Assembly (NCBI GenBank): GCA_029866155.1 | Contig: JARWZW010000016.1 | Location: forward strand, 1 to 37,776 | DNA length: 37,776 bases | Reading direction: 5' to 3' | DNA from: Caulobacter sp. | GTDB taxonomy: Bacteria > Pseudomonadota > Alphaproteobacteria > Caulobacterales > Caulobacteraceae | Shown: positions 25,707 to 34,683 of the stretch, one piece after another | Layout: each line of letters starts with the position of its first letter | How positions within the stretch are numbered: the first letter of the stretch is position 1 | Translations under genes and position numbers: made by a program | Notes under the pieces: generated by a model | Seen by the model: the letters and a program-made list of their open reading frames with translations, nothing else | Databases searched by the model: none | What the model was told of the DNA's origin: nothing

Positions 25707-28030
25707 CGCTTCTTGCCCTTGCCCTTGCCGGTTTTAGCCGGCGGTCTGGCCATGCCAGGGCCACCTTTGCGAGGCGGCCCGCCGCGACTGGCGGGTCCGG
25801 CGTCCTTGAAACGCCTCCGCACGCCCAGGCTCGGCCTGGCCGCCCCGGGTACGCCCTTCACCGGCTCGCTCAGCATCTCGAACAGCAGACCCCCGGTGAC
25901 GGGCGTCGCCTCGCGAAGCCGGACCTCGACCCGCAATCCCAGCGGCCATCTCGCGCCGGTTCTTTCGCCGACCAGGGAATGGAGGCGCTCATCATGGACG
26001 AAATACTCCTCGCCCAGGGTCGAAACCGGAATCAGGCCGTCCGCCCCGGTTTCCTCCAGCCGGATGAACAGGCCAAACCGGGTCACGCCGGTGATTCGCC
26101 CGGCGAACACCGCGCCCACCCGGTCAGACAGGAAGGCGGCGACATAGCGGTCCGTGGCGTCGCGCTCGGCGGCCATGGACCGGCGCTCGGCATAGGTGAT
26201 CCGCTCCGCAGTGTCCCGAAGCTGGGAGATGTCGCCATCGGTCAGTCCATCTTCGCCGAGGCCGAGGGCCCGAACCAGGGCGCGGTGAACGATAAGGTCG
26301 GCATAGCGGCGGATCGGGCTGGTAAAATGGGCGTATTTGGCCAGGTTCAGGCCGAAGTGTCCGATGTTGTCCGGGCTGTAATGGGCCTGCATCTGGGTGC
26401 GCAGAACCACTTCATTGACGATCTCGGCATGCGGCCCCTCACGTGTTTCGTCCAGCAGGCGATTGAACCGGTCAGTGCGCGGCGCTTCACCCTTGTTCCA
26501 GGGCAGGCCCAGGCTGTCGAGGAACTCTGCGAGGGACTGTACCTTCTCCTGGCTGGGCGTGTCGTGGACGCGGTAGATCAGCGGGGTACGACGCGTCTCA
26601 AGGGTTTCGGCGGCCGAGACATTGGCCTGGATCATCATCTCTTCGATCAGGCGGTGGGCTTCCAGCGACCTTCGACGCTCGATGGAGACGACATTGCCAT
26701 CTTCCCCGATGCGGATCCGGCGCTCGTCGCTCTCGATGGCAAGGGGAGACCGGGCCAGACGGCCCTTCAGCATGACGTGATAGGCCGCCCAGAGTGGCTT
26801 CAGGACGCCTTCCAGAAGGGTTCCGGCCTTGTCATCGGCCAGGCCGTCAATGGCCGCCTGTGCCTGTTCATAGGATAGCTTCGCCGCCGACCGCATAAGT
26901 CCGCGGACGAACCGGTGACTGCGCTTGCGTCCATCGGCGTCGAACACCATCCGGACGGCCAGGCAGGCGCGGTTCTCGCCTTCGCGAAGGGAGCAGAGGC
27001 CGGCTGACAGTCGCTCGGGCAGCATCGGCTCCACCCGATCAGGAAAATAGGTGCTGTTGCCCTTGTCCCGGGCGACGCCGTCCAGCGCCGAGCCGGTGCG
27101 AACGTATGCGGCGACATCGGCAATCGCGACCCAGACAATCCAGCCGCCGACATTTCGCACGTCGGGGTCTGGATGGGCGAACACGGCGTCATCGTGGTCC
27201 CGGGCGTCCACCGGATCGATGGTGATCAGCGGCAGGTCGCGAAGGTCCTCACGTCCGGAAAGCGTCGGTGGTAGCGCGGCTTCCGCTTCGGCTTCCGCCG
27301 CCGGGGTGAACCCGGTCGGAATGCCGTGGGTGTGGATGGCGATCAGGGATGCGGCTCTGGGCTCGTCCTCCCGGCCAACCACCTCCAGCAGCTTGCCCTG
27401 TTTGGGTCCAAACCGGCTGGATCCCGGCTGCACCTGGGCCAGAACCAGATCCCCATCCTTGAGGTCGCGCCCTTCAAACTCCGGAAGAAGCAGGCTGTCC
27501 TTGCTGCGCCGATCGACAGGCTCAACCCGGATCTCTCGCCGGACCTTTCGCACAACGCCCAGCACGCGGTGAGCGCTCTGGCCCAGACGCTTGATCACCC
27601 GGGCCTCGACCTCGCCGTTTTCCAGGCGCTCGAACCGGACCAGGAGCTTGTCGCCCATTCCAGGAGCGCCGGCATTGGCTTCCTGTCGATCCGGCGCCAG
27701 CCGCGCCAGAGGAGCGTCATCGCCGCCCTTGGTCAGCCGTACGAACAGATCTCCGTCGGTATCGCGCTCGACAACCTCGGCAACGCCGACCGGGGGCAGG
27801 GCGCCGGCCTCGGCAAAACCCTTGCGGCCCCGTTTGCCCAGGGCCCCCTCGGCCTGGAGGTCCTTGAGCATTTCGCGCAGGGCCCGGCGGTCGGAGCCCT
27901 TAAGTCCGAACGCCTTGGCGATATCGGCCTTGTCGGCTTCGCCCGCGTCGCGCAGGAAGGCGATCAGGGTATCCCGATCAGGCAGGCCCTGGGGCGGACG
28001 GACGGTCTTGGGCGGTTTGAACTTGGCCAT
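25703..28030 (-). CDS. rnr: Ribonuclease R
   Basis: RNase R, 775 residues, is a 3'-5' exoribonuclease that degrades structured RNA and works with SmpB/tmRNA. An N-terminal winged-helix (about 20-80, with REMLKDLQAEGALGKRGR) precedes cold-shock domains, then the RNB domain with the acidic catalytic motif LITIDPVDARDHDDAVFAHP (around 265-285), and an S1 domain (about 634-690, ITGVTRFGLFIRLEETGADG). The C-terminus is rich in Gly, Pro and Lys and ends KTGKGKGKKR. The ATG at 28030 is the start. The stop overlaps DUF4424 by 4 bases. Confidence 0.96.
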   Translation of the reverse strand: MAKFKPPKTVRPPQGLPDRDTLIAFLRDAGEADKADIAKAFGLKGSDRRALREMLKDLQAEGALGKRGRKGFAEAGALPPVGVAEVVERDTDGDLFVRLTKGGDDAPLARLAPDRQEANAGAPGMGDKLLVRFERLENGEVEARVIKRLGQSAHRVLGVVRKVRREIRVEPVDRRSKDSLLLPEFEGRDLKDGDLVLAQVQPGSSRFGPKQGKLLEVVGREDEPRAASLIAIHTHGIPTGFTPAAEAEAEAALPPTLSGREDLRDLPLITIDPVDARDHDDAVFAHPDPDVRNVGGWIVWVAIADVAAYVRTGSALDGVARDKGNSTYFPDRVEPMLPERLSAGLCSLREGENRACLAVRMVFDADGRKRSHRFVRGLMRSAAKLSYEQAQAAIDGLADDKAGTLLEGVLKPLWAAYHVMLKGRLARSPLAIESDERRIRIGEDGNVVSIERRRSLEAHRLIEEMMIQANVSAAETLETRRTPLIYRVHDTPSQEKVQSLAEFLDSLGLPWNKGEAPRTDRFNRLLDETREGPHAEIVNEVVLRTQMQAHYSPDNIGHFGLNLAKYAHFTSPIRRYADLIVHRALVRALGLGEDGLTDGDISQLRDTAERITYAERRSMAAERDATDRYVAAFLSDRVGAVFAGRITGVTRFGLFIRLEETGADGLIPVSTLGEEYFVHDERLHSLVGERTGARWPLGLRVEVRLREATPVTGGLLFEMLSEPVKGVPGAARPSLGVRRRFKDAGPASRGGPPRKGGPGMARPPAKTGKGKGKKR

Positions 28031-28080
28031 TGTGTCTGGATAGCCCGGCCAGCGCCTTCCAGTAAGGCCCTTGTGACCGA

Positions 28081-28103
28081 CCGGTCCACAACCGCCGGAC
28101 CGG
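28081..28103 (-). terminator. Stem-loop between DUF4139 and rnr
   Basis: CCGGTCC (28081-28087) and GGACCGG (28097-28103) form a 7-bp stem with a 9-base loop, just past the stop of the DUF4139 gene and upstream of rnr. No U-run follows on the minus strand. It might weakly separate the DUF4139 transcript from rnr. Confidence 0.35.
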
Positions 28104-28106
28104 CCG

Positions 28107-29723
28107 CTACCAATCGGTTTCCACTGTGAGGGTCACGATGCGGCGTTCACCAGGTTTCAGGGTCATGGCCCAGACGGCTCCGGCCGGCTTCATCTGATGC
28201 CGCGGCGCAGACCGGATGACCCGCAGGCCCTCATAGGAAGGCATCCGAAGTTCGAACATCACCGGAACGGCCTTGTTGTTGTTAGCGGCCACTTCCACCG
28301 TGTGTCGAACCCTGTTCCCGCCGATCTTCTGTTCGCGAACGACCCGGGGCGTGACCTGGACTTCGACAGACTGGGCCGTGTCGATCTCGAGCGGCGCACC
28401 GACACCGGTGTTGCGGAACCGACCTTCTCCGACCAGTAGCCGGCCACCCTTGACGTTCGGCTCCATGATGGAGATGTCTCCGCCAGGCAGCGGCAGGCCC
28501 AGATTGTTGCGCTCGCGGTTCTCCGTCCGGAACATGACAACCGTTGGCCTGGGAGGATCGTCGGCCTCCGCATTGTCGTCTGGTGACAGTCGATAGAGAT
28601 AGACCCTGTCGTACCGGACGCCGGCCTTCTGCAGCATCATGACCTGCTTGGTCTGCTGGGCGGCGACCGTGGTCGGAGAGGCCAGGGTGTAGAGCTTGTA
28701 GTCGCCAAGGTCGGTTTGAACCGCCTTCTGGGCGGTCACCACGATCTCCCCCGCCGCATCCGCCATCGGCGCCATGGCCATGGAAGGTGGTGGAGGGGGC
28801 GGCGGAGGCGGCGGGACCCCGCGCCAGAGCCTTGCGCCCGATGTCGTCGTGTCCATCGGCCAGCAACGGGGCGACAGGGGAACAGGGTTTGTAACCACGG
28901 CCCGGGTGTCGTCGCCGCGCTCCACCTCACCGGCCACGACCTGGGTCAGGGCGTTGGCAAAGCCGGTGCGGCCGGTGTTTTTCAGGGTGATCCAGCCTGA
29001 CAGGTCCAGGGTCTGGCCATCCGGGTTGATGCGGGCAACATAGTTTGCTGCCCAGAGTACGCCGACCGACAGGTAGGTCAGCCGCACCCTGTAGCGCCCG
29101 GCTCGGGGCGCCCTGACCCTGAGTGACAGGGTCGGACGATCAGAAAGCCCGGAAGGCATCCGGTCAAAAATCAGGCGTTCGGCGCCGCCGCTGCATTTCA
29201 GCGTCTCGATCCGACCGCCTACATCCAGCACGACGCCGTCCGGTCCAGAGCGGATCACGGCGCGCTCCGAGGTCTCCCGTCCTGTCGCAGGATCAGTGCG
29301 GACCCAGCTGACCGTCTCGCCCAGGGACCGGGCGACCAGGGAGCCCGGGCTCAGGAGGTCGAAATCCTGGTTCCGCTCGACCAGCTGCGCCGGAAGGTCA
29401 TCCACTGCTGCCGTCTGGGCCACAATGCCCTCAGCTACCCCCTTGAAGCTGATGCGGCTTTCTCCGGCTGGCACATCGAGGGTCCGCCATTCGGTGACCA
29501 GGGCCAGGCCCGACTCGCCATCGAAGTAGATGTCTTGAAAATCGGCCAGGCGACCGGTTCCCAGGGAGGGATCCTGATAGATGGTGATCGCAATCTGTTC
29601 CGGCCCCGGCGAGACGACCTGCGTCAGGCCCGGGATAGAACCGTCGGCGGGGCTCTGGGCGGGCGCCGGCAAGGCAAGCCCGGCTGCCAGCAACAGCCCG
29701 AGCAGGGGGCGTGCAGCCGCCAT
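28107..29723 (-). CDS. Exported DUF4139 protein with poly-proline linker
   Basis: A 538-residue predicted exported protein (signal peptide MAAARPLLGLLLAAGLALPA, then PAQ). The body follows the DUF4139 pattern: DIYFDGESGLALVTEWRTLD, ERNQDFDLLSPGSLVARSLG, TYLSVGVLWAANYVARINPD, LSGWITLKNTGRTGFANA, then after a variable insert DYKLYTLASPTTVAAQQTKQ, and a C-terminal beta domain. The insert (about 271-338) holds ten consecutive prolines (304-313) and then GEIVVTAQK (325-333), which resembles a TonB box. DUF4139 has no proven role; some relatives are annotated as mucoidy inhibitor A-like. It lies 4 bases downstream of its paralogue, so the two form an operon. Confidence 0.82.
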   Translation of the reverse strand: MAAARPLLGLLLAAGLALPAPAQSPADGSIPGLTQVVSPGPEQIAITIYQDPSLGTGRLADFQDIYFDGESGLALVTEWRTLDVPAGESRISFKGVAEGIVAQTAAVDDLPAQLVERNQDFDLLSPGSLVARSLGETVSWVRTDPATGRETSERAVIRSGPDGVVLDVGGRIETLKCSGGAERLIFDRMPSGLSDRPTLSLRVRAPRAGRYRVRLTYLSVGVLWAANYVARINPDGQTLDLSGWITLKNTGRTGFANALTQVVAGEVERGDDTRAVVTNPVPLSPRCWPMDTTTSGARLWRGVPPPPPPPPPPSMAMAPMADAAGEIVVTAQKAVQTDLGDYKLYTLASPTTVAAQQTKQVMMLQKAGVRYDRVYLYRLSPDDNAEADDPPRPTVVMFRTENRERNNLGLPLPGGDISIMEPNVKGGRLLVGEGRFRNTGVGAPLEIDTAQSVEVQVTPRVVREQKIGGNRVRHTVEVAANNNKAVPVMFELRMPSYEGLRVIRSAPRHQMKPAGAVWAMTLKPGERRIVTLTVETDW

Positions 29724-29727
29724 TGTG

Positions 29728-31095
29728 CTAGCGCCCGACGTCGACGGTGAAGGTCAGGGTGGTTTCACCATTGGCCGGCACCGCCACATCCCAAGACAGA
29801 AACTGGGCGTTCAGGCGCTTGCTGGGCAGGCTCTCGGTGATGACCTTGCCCTCGATCCAGAGCCCGCCCTGCCTGACATTGACCACCACCGGCTCGGGGC
29901 GGGCGTTGCGGACCAGATAACTGACCGAATAGCGGGTGCGTCCAAAGACCTTGTCGGTGGACAGGAGGGTCGGCTGAAGCGTGACGTCAAACGCCTGACC
30001 TGTCTGGATCGCGAGGGTGGAGCCAGCAGGACTGTGGGGAATGCCGTTTTCACCGATGAACTTCGGATCGCCCGTCGCGTCCCGCATATAGACCCGCACG
30101 GTTCCTGCCGGCATGGGAGAGGCCGTCTTTGCGGCATTGGCGGCGCTGAACTGCAGCAGGACGTCGGCCGAGACCGGCTGTTCTTCGCTCTGGAAGCCAT
30201 AGCGATCGACCCGGTAGATCTTGCTGGCCGGCGCGCCCAGAATATCGAGGAAGCTGACCTGCTTGGTCTGGTTCTGGGCGATGGTCGTCCGTTCGGCCAG
30301 GGGATAGAGATAGTAGTCGGCCAAAGCCCCCTGACCCGACCCCATGCCGGCCGAGACAACCCCGCCACCCGGCCTGCCGGAACTGAATCCGCCGCCTGAC
30401 ACATTGCCGGCCACCAGTTGAACCTCGGCTGAGTTGAAACTGGTCCCGGAGGTGTTGGTCAGGGTCACCCAACCCTGCAGGTCCAGTTTCCCGCTCTTTT
30501 CGTCAAACATGGCGACATAGTCGGCGTTCCAGCCGAGGCCCGATGTCAGGTAGTTGAGCGTCGTCTGGCGAGGGCCGGCCTGGGCGGAGTCCACCACCAC
30601 CGAAAGGGTCGGCCTGGCCCGCAGGTTCTCCGGCACCCGATCGAAGATGACCCGGGTGGGCAGGCCGTCGTCCCGCAGCACTTCGATCCGGTCTCCGATC
30701 TGCAGAACAACCCCGTCATTGACCGCCAGGACCTTGGCGACCTCAGTGACCTGGGCGCCGGTCGCCGGATTTGTGCGGACGATCTTCACCGTCTCGCCCA
30801 CGGCCTTTTCCATCAAGGTGTCCGGGCTGAGCAGGTCAAAGTCGAAGTTCTGCTCGACGATGCTGATCCCCTGGGCCGACAGGCTGACGGTCTCGGCGCG
30901 GATCTGCGGCGAGACATCCTTGAATTCCAGCTTCTGGCGGCCCGCGATCAGGGTCTCTGTGCGAATGTCCTCCACCAGGGACTGGCCGGAATTGTAGATG
31001 GTGACCGAAAGTCGGCGATCCGCCGCACTGGCTCCTGAAAGCGCGATGACGGAGGCAGCTGCAACGAGGGCGGCGGACAGGACAGTGCGGCGCAT
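29728..31095 (-). CDS. Exported DUF4139 protein, shorter paralogue
   Basis: A 455-residue predicted exported protein (signal peptide RRTVLSAALVAAASVIALSG, then ASA). It matches its neighbour segment by segment: SVTIYNSGQSLVEDIRTETL, EQNFDFDLLSPDTLMEKAVG, NYLTSGLGWNADYVAMFDEK, LQGWVTLTNTSGTSFNSAEV, DYYLYPLAERTTIAQNQTKQ. The insert between VQLVAGN and the DYYLYP segment is short and Gly/Ser-rich (GGGFSSGRPGGG), with no poly-proline. Function unknown; a beta-rich envelope protein is inferred. The ATG is at 31093-31095, divergent from the GNAT gene. Confidence 0.82.
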   Translation of the reverse strand: MRRTVLSAALVAAASVIALSGASAADRRLSVTIYNSGQSLVEDIRTETLIAGRQKLEFKDVSPQIRAETVSLSAQGISIVEQNFDFDLLSPDTLMEKAVGETVKIVRTNPATGAQVTEVAKVLAVNDGVVLQIGDRIEVLRDDGLPTRVIFDRVPENLRARPTLSVVVDSAQAGPRQTTLNYLTSGLGWNADYVAMFDEKSGKLDLQGWVTLTNTSGTSFNSAEVQLVAGNVSGGGFSSGRPGGGVVSAGMGSGQGALADYYLYPLAERTTIAQNQTKQVSFLDILGAPASKIYRVDRYGFQSEEQPVSADVLLQFSAANAAKTASPMPAGTVRVYMRDATGDPKFIGENGIPHSPAGSTLAIQTGQAFDVTLQPTLLSTDKVFGRTRYSVSYLVRNARPEPVVVNVRQGGLWIEGKVITESLPSKRLNAQFLSWDVAVPANGETTLTFTVDVGR

Positions 31096-31191
31096 GAAGG
31101 GGGACTCCGGAGGCTGGACGACGACCCTCTCACGGCCCCTTTGTCATTGTCGAGTGGGCAGAGGCGCCCGGTTGCTGTAGCGCTCGACCTT

Positions 31192-31683
31192 GTGATCCAG
31201 ACCGCTCGCCTCGTCCTGCGCCGCGCCAGACCTGTCGACCTGATGGCTGTGAACAGTTTCATGAGCGATGTCAGAGCCATGCGGTTTTGGGCGACTTCTC
31301 CCCATCCGACCCTTGACCATAGCTGGACCTGGCTGCAGCGCCTGATGGCCGCCACGGGTACGGAAAACCAGGACTATCTGATCGAGCTGTCGGGGCAGGT
31401 CATCGGACTTGCCGGATCCAATCCTCTTCCTGATTTCGGCTTCATCCTGCACCCCGATTTCTGGGGAAGGGGACTTGCGGAGGAGGCATCGCGCGGTGTC
31501 ATCGGCCACATCTTCGAGACCCTGCCTGTCCCGGCCCTGACCGCCGAAGCCGATCCGAGGAACGCCGCATCCCTGGCGGTGCTTGGCAGGCTGGGATTTG
31601 TGAAGACCGGCGAGGCGAAACACACACTGCGGGTCGGCGCCAAATGGGTCGACAGCGTCTACTTCAGGCTGGACCGCCCCTGA
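31192..31683 (+). CDS. GNAT family N-acetyltransferase
   Basis: A predicted acetyltransferase of the RimJ/RimL-like GNAT type, 163 residues from the GTG at 31192 (MIQTARLVLRRARPVDL). The acetyl-CoA-binding strand-loop-helix is visible as FGFILHPDFWGRGLAEEASR (motif A), followed by ALTAEADPRNAASLAVLGRL and GFVKTGE (motif B). The frame extends upstream to a TTG at 31141, but that adds residues unlike the family's usual start. No target can be named. It is the only plus-strand gene between rpmG and topA, and it converges on topA. Confidence 0.82.
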   Translation: MIQTARLVLRRARPVDLMAVNSFMSDVRAMRFWATSPHPTLDHSWTWLQRLMAATGTENQDYLIELSGQVIGLAGSNPLPDFGFILHPDFWGRGLAEEASRGVIGHIFETLPVPALTAEADPRNAASLAVLGRLGFVKTGEAKHTLRVGAKWVDSVYFRLDRP

Positions 31684-31684
31684 A

Positions 31685-31711
31685 CCTGCCTCCCGGTTGG
31701 CGGGAGGCAGG
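31685..31711. terminator. Stem-loop between GNAT gene and topA
   Basis: CCTGCCTCCCG (31685-31695) and CGGGAGGCAGG (31701-31711) form a perfect 11-bp stem with a 5-base loop between the converging ends of the GNAT gene and topA. The stem is strong, but no U-run follows on either side; it probably serves as a shared, possibly bidirectional, 3' end. Confidence 0.65.
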
Positions 31712-31717
31712 CTCTGA

Positions 31718-34405
31718 TCAGACCGCTGGCTTCCTGGTCGAAGGCTTTTTGGCCGGCGCCTTCTTCGCCGTCGCCTTTTTGGCGGCGATGCGTTTTTCAG
31801 CGGGCTTCATCGGCGGCGGCTTGGATGCCCCCTCCGTCTTTGACTTCGCAGGAGCCCTTGTTGCGGCCTTTGCCTTGGCGACCGGCTTTTTCGGTGCCGG
31901 CTTCTTCTTGCCGCCGCCGCCCTTGGCGACCCGCTCCGCGATCAGGATGACAGCCTCTTCCAGTGTCACCTCCAGCGGGTCCTTGCCACGGGGAACATTG
32001 GCGTTGGTGTCGCCATGCTTGATGTAGGGACCAAAGCGTCCTGACAGGATCTTGATCGGCGCGCCGTCTTCGGGGTGGGCTCCGAGTTCCTTGAGCGCGG
32101 CCGCCTGGCCCCGGGCGCCGCGACCGCCGGCCCGCTTTTCCGCCAGCACGGAAACGGCGCGGTTCAAGCCGACCTCGAAAACCTCGTCGGCGCTCTCGAG
32201 ATTGGCGTAGGTGCCTTCGTGCAGCACATAGGGACCATATCGACCGATACCCGCCTGGATCATCTTGCCGTCTTCGGGATGAGCGCCAACGTCGCGCGGC
32301 AGGTCCAGCAGCCTCAGCGCCTTGTCGATATCCATCGAGGACGGCGGCCAGGTCTTGGGCAGGCTGGCCCGTTTGGTCTTTTCGCCGGGTTCCTCGACAT
32401 AGGGCCCGAAGCGGCCATTCTTCAGCCAGACGGCCTGCATGGTTTTGGGATTGATCCCCAGTTCCCGATCGCTGGTCGCCTCCGCCTCACCTTCGCCGTC
32501 AGGTTGGGCGATCGGCCGGGTGAAGCGGCACTCCGGATAGTTGGAACAGCCGATGAAGGCGCCGAACTTGCCGGTCTTCAGGGACAGCCGCCCGTTACCG
32601 CAGGTTGGGCAGACCCGTGGATCGGAGCCATCCTCCTTGGCCGGAAAGATATGCGGGCCAAGACTCTCGTTGAGAGCATCAAGGATGTTGGTGGTGCGAA
32701 GCTCGCCGATCTCGAGAGCAGCCGCGTGGAAATCCTTCCAGAAGTCCCGAAGCAGGACCTTCCAGTCCAGCTTGCCGTCGCTAACCAGATCGAGCTTTTC
32801 CTCGAGGCTTGCCGTGAAGTCGTACTCGACATAACGGGCGAAAAACTGCTCCAGAAAGGCAGTAACCAGCCGGCCCTTGTCTTCGGGAATGAAGCGGTTC
32901 TTGTCCATCCGCACATAGGCGCGGTCGCGCAGCACCGTCAGGATCGAGGCATAGGTCGAGGGCCGGCCGATGCCGAGTTCCTCCATCTTCTTGACAAGGC
33001 TGGCTTCGGAATAGCGGGGCGGCGGCTCGGTAAAGTGCTGGTCGGCGCGGACGTCCAGGACCCTGGCGTCAGCGCCTTCCTTGACGGGTGGCAGACGAGC
33101 GCTGTCCTCGTCCTCCGCGTCATCGCGGCCTTCTTCATAGACGGCCAGATAGCCTGGAAACTGGATCACCTGACCCGAGGCTCGCAGGGCGGTCGCGCCA
33201 TCGGCTCCGTCCAGTTCAATGGTCGTCCGCTCGATACGGGCCGCTTCCATCTGGGAGGCGATCATCCGCTTCCAGATCAGTTCGTAGAGACGTCCCAGAT
33301 CGCCATCCAGACGCAGGGATCCCGGATTGCGATTGAGGGAGGTCGGACGGATCGCCTCATGTGCTTCCTGGGCGTTCTTGGCCTTGGTCTTGTAGTGGCG
33401 GGCGGTGTCCGGAACATAGTCGCGGCCGTACAGGCCGGCGATAACGGTCCGGGCTTCTTCCAGCGCCTCTGGCGCGGCCTGGACGCCATCGGTCCGCATG
33501 TAGGTGATCAAACCGACGGTCTCGCCGCCGATATCGATACCTTCATAGAGCTTCTGGGCCGCTTGCATGGTGCGCTGCGCGTTGAAGCCCAGCTTGCGGC
33601 TGGCTTCCTGCTGAAGGGTTGAAGTGGTGAAGGGCGGCGGCGGCGTGCGGCGTGCGGGTTTCTTTTCCACCGAGGTGATGGTGAAGCTGGTGGCCTTGAC
33701 CGCTGCCCGGGCGGCCCCGGCGTCCGATTCATTGGCGAGATCGAACTTCGTCAGCCGCTTGCCGGCATGTTTGACCAGCCGGGCCAGGAAGGGATCGGCC
33801 CCCGCAGAAACATCAGCCTCGACGCTCCAGTATTCCTGCGTCCGGAACCGCTCTATCTCCAGCTCCCGGTCGACAACCAGTCGGAGCGAGACTGACTGAA
33901 CCCGGCCGGCCGAACGCGAACCGGGCAGTTTGCGCCATAGGACCGGGGAGAGGGTGAACCCCACCAGATAGTCCAGAGCCCGCCGCGCCAGATAGGCGTC
34001 GATCAACTCCATATCCAGCTGGCGCGGGTTGGCCATGGCCTCCAGAACGGCGGACTTGGTGATAGCGTTGAACGTCACACGCTCGACGGCCTTGTCCTTC
34101 AAGGCGCGCTTTTTCTGGAGGATTTCCAGAACATGCCAGCTGATCGCTTCACCTTCCCGATCCGGGTCAGTGGCCAGGATCAGTCGGTCTGATCCCTTCA
34201 GGGCTTCAGCGATGTCACTGATCCGCTTGCTGGCCTTGGCGTCGATTTCCCAGGTCATTGCGAAATCGTCGTCCGGCAGGACCGATCCATCCTTGGATGG
34301 AAGGTCGCGGACATGTCCATAGGAAGCCAGGACGGTGAATCCGGCTCCCAGATACTTGTTTATGGTCTTGGCCTTGGCCGGGCTCTCGACAACGACGACA
34401 TTCAT
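31718..34405 (-). CDS. topA: DNA topoisomerase I
   Basis: TopA, 895 residues, relaxes negative supercoils as a type IA enzyme. The TOPRIM domain has VVVVESPAKAKTINKYLGAG (E7) and LATDPDREGEAI (D80, D82, E84); the catalytic tyrosine is Y302 in LITYMRTDG. One zinc ribbon (CPTCGNGRLS to CSNYPEC, about 595-625) and several C-terminal repeats (such as GRFGPYVEE and GRYGPYVLHEGTY) follow. The tail (about 827-895) is rich in Lys, Ala and Pro and probably binds DNA non-specifically. The ATG at 34405 starts MNVVVVES; an upstream extension is rejected. Divergent from exoD. Confidence 0.97.
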   Translation of the reverse strand: MNVVVVESPAKAKTINKYLGAGFTVLASYGHVRDLPSKDGSVLPDDDFAMTWEIDAKASKRISDIAEALKGSDRLILATDPDREGEAISWHVLEILQKKRALKDKAVERVTFNAITKSAVLEAMANPRQLDMELIDAYLARRALDYLVGFTLSPVLWRKLPGSRSAGRVQSVSLRLVVDRELEIERFRTQEYWSVEADVSAGADPFLARLVKHAGKRLTKFDLANESDAGAARAAVKATSFTITSVEKKPARRTPPPPFTTSTLQQEASRKLGFNAQRTMQAAQKLYEGIDIGGETVGLITYMRTDGVQAAPEALEEARTVIAGLYGRDYVPDTARHYKTKAKNAQEAHEAIRPTSLNRNPGSLRLDGDLGRLYELIWKRMIASQMEAARIERTTIELDGADGATALRASGQVIQFPGYLAVYEEGRDDAEDEDSARLPPVKEGADARVLDVRADQHFTEPPPRYSEASLVKKMEELGIGRPSTYASILTVLRDRAYVRMDKNRFIPEDKGRLVTAFLEQFFARYVEYDFTASLEEKLDLVSDGKLDWKVLLRDFWKDFHAAALEIGELRTTNILDALNESLGPHIFPAKEDGSDPRVCPTCGNGRLSLKTGKFGAFIGCSNYPECRFTRPIAQPDGEGEAEATSDRELGINPKTMQAVWLKNGRFGPYVEEPGEKTKRASLPKTWPPSSMDIDKALRLLDLPRDVGAHPEDGKMIQAGIGRYGPYVLHEGTYANLESADEVFEVGLNRAVSVLAEKRAGGRGARGQAAALKELGAHPEDGAPIKILSGRFGPYIKHGDTNANVPRGKDPLEVTLEEAVILIAERVAKGGGGKKKPAPKKPVAKAKAATRAPAKSKTEGASKPPPMKPAEKRIAAKKATAKKAPAKKPSTRKPAV

Positions 34406-34560
34406 ACAGGTGCGGCTTGATCTCTGGGAGGAGGGGGCGAAGGGCCCCGACCCGGGCGGCGGAAGTTGCGTCGCCCGGGAGGCGAATGTCAACGCGTCGC
34501 CTGTTACAGACTGGCGGAAAGCCGAAAATGGACCGGGTTCAGGCCGAAACCTCGGGGGCT

Positions 34561-34591
34561 CGCCTCCAGGGTACCCCCCTAATTGGAGGCG
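34561..34591. repeat. Short inverted repeat in the topA-exoD gap
   Basis: CGCCTCCA (34561-34568) and TGGAGGCG (34584-34591) are perfect inverted copies around a 15-base centre that begins with the palindrome GGGTACCC. It lies in the 278-base divergent gap between topA and exoD and could be an operator for either. Nothing else was recognised in the gap; GGAG at 34675-34678 is the exoD RBS. Confidence 0.4.
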
Positions 34592-34683
34592 CGGAGCTGT
34601 AGCATCCCTTCTAGCCTCAGCGACATTTAGAATTCTTCACAAGCGAATTCGGGGCGGCTGTGTATAGACCTCGTCGGAGTTTC

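Noticed and set aside
32075..33622. A 515-residue open frame antisense to topA
   Set aside because: It lies wholly opposite a well-conserved gene. The protein shows no recognisable domain and no convincing RBS. Such frames are expected in high-GC DNA with a strong third-position bias.
34636..34668. TTCACA and TATAGA as an exoD promoter
   Set aside because: The spacing is 21 bases and both hexamers are weak; no support beyond chance.
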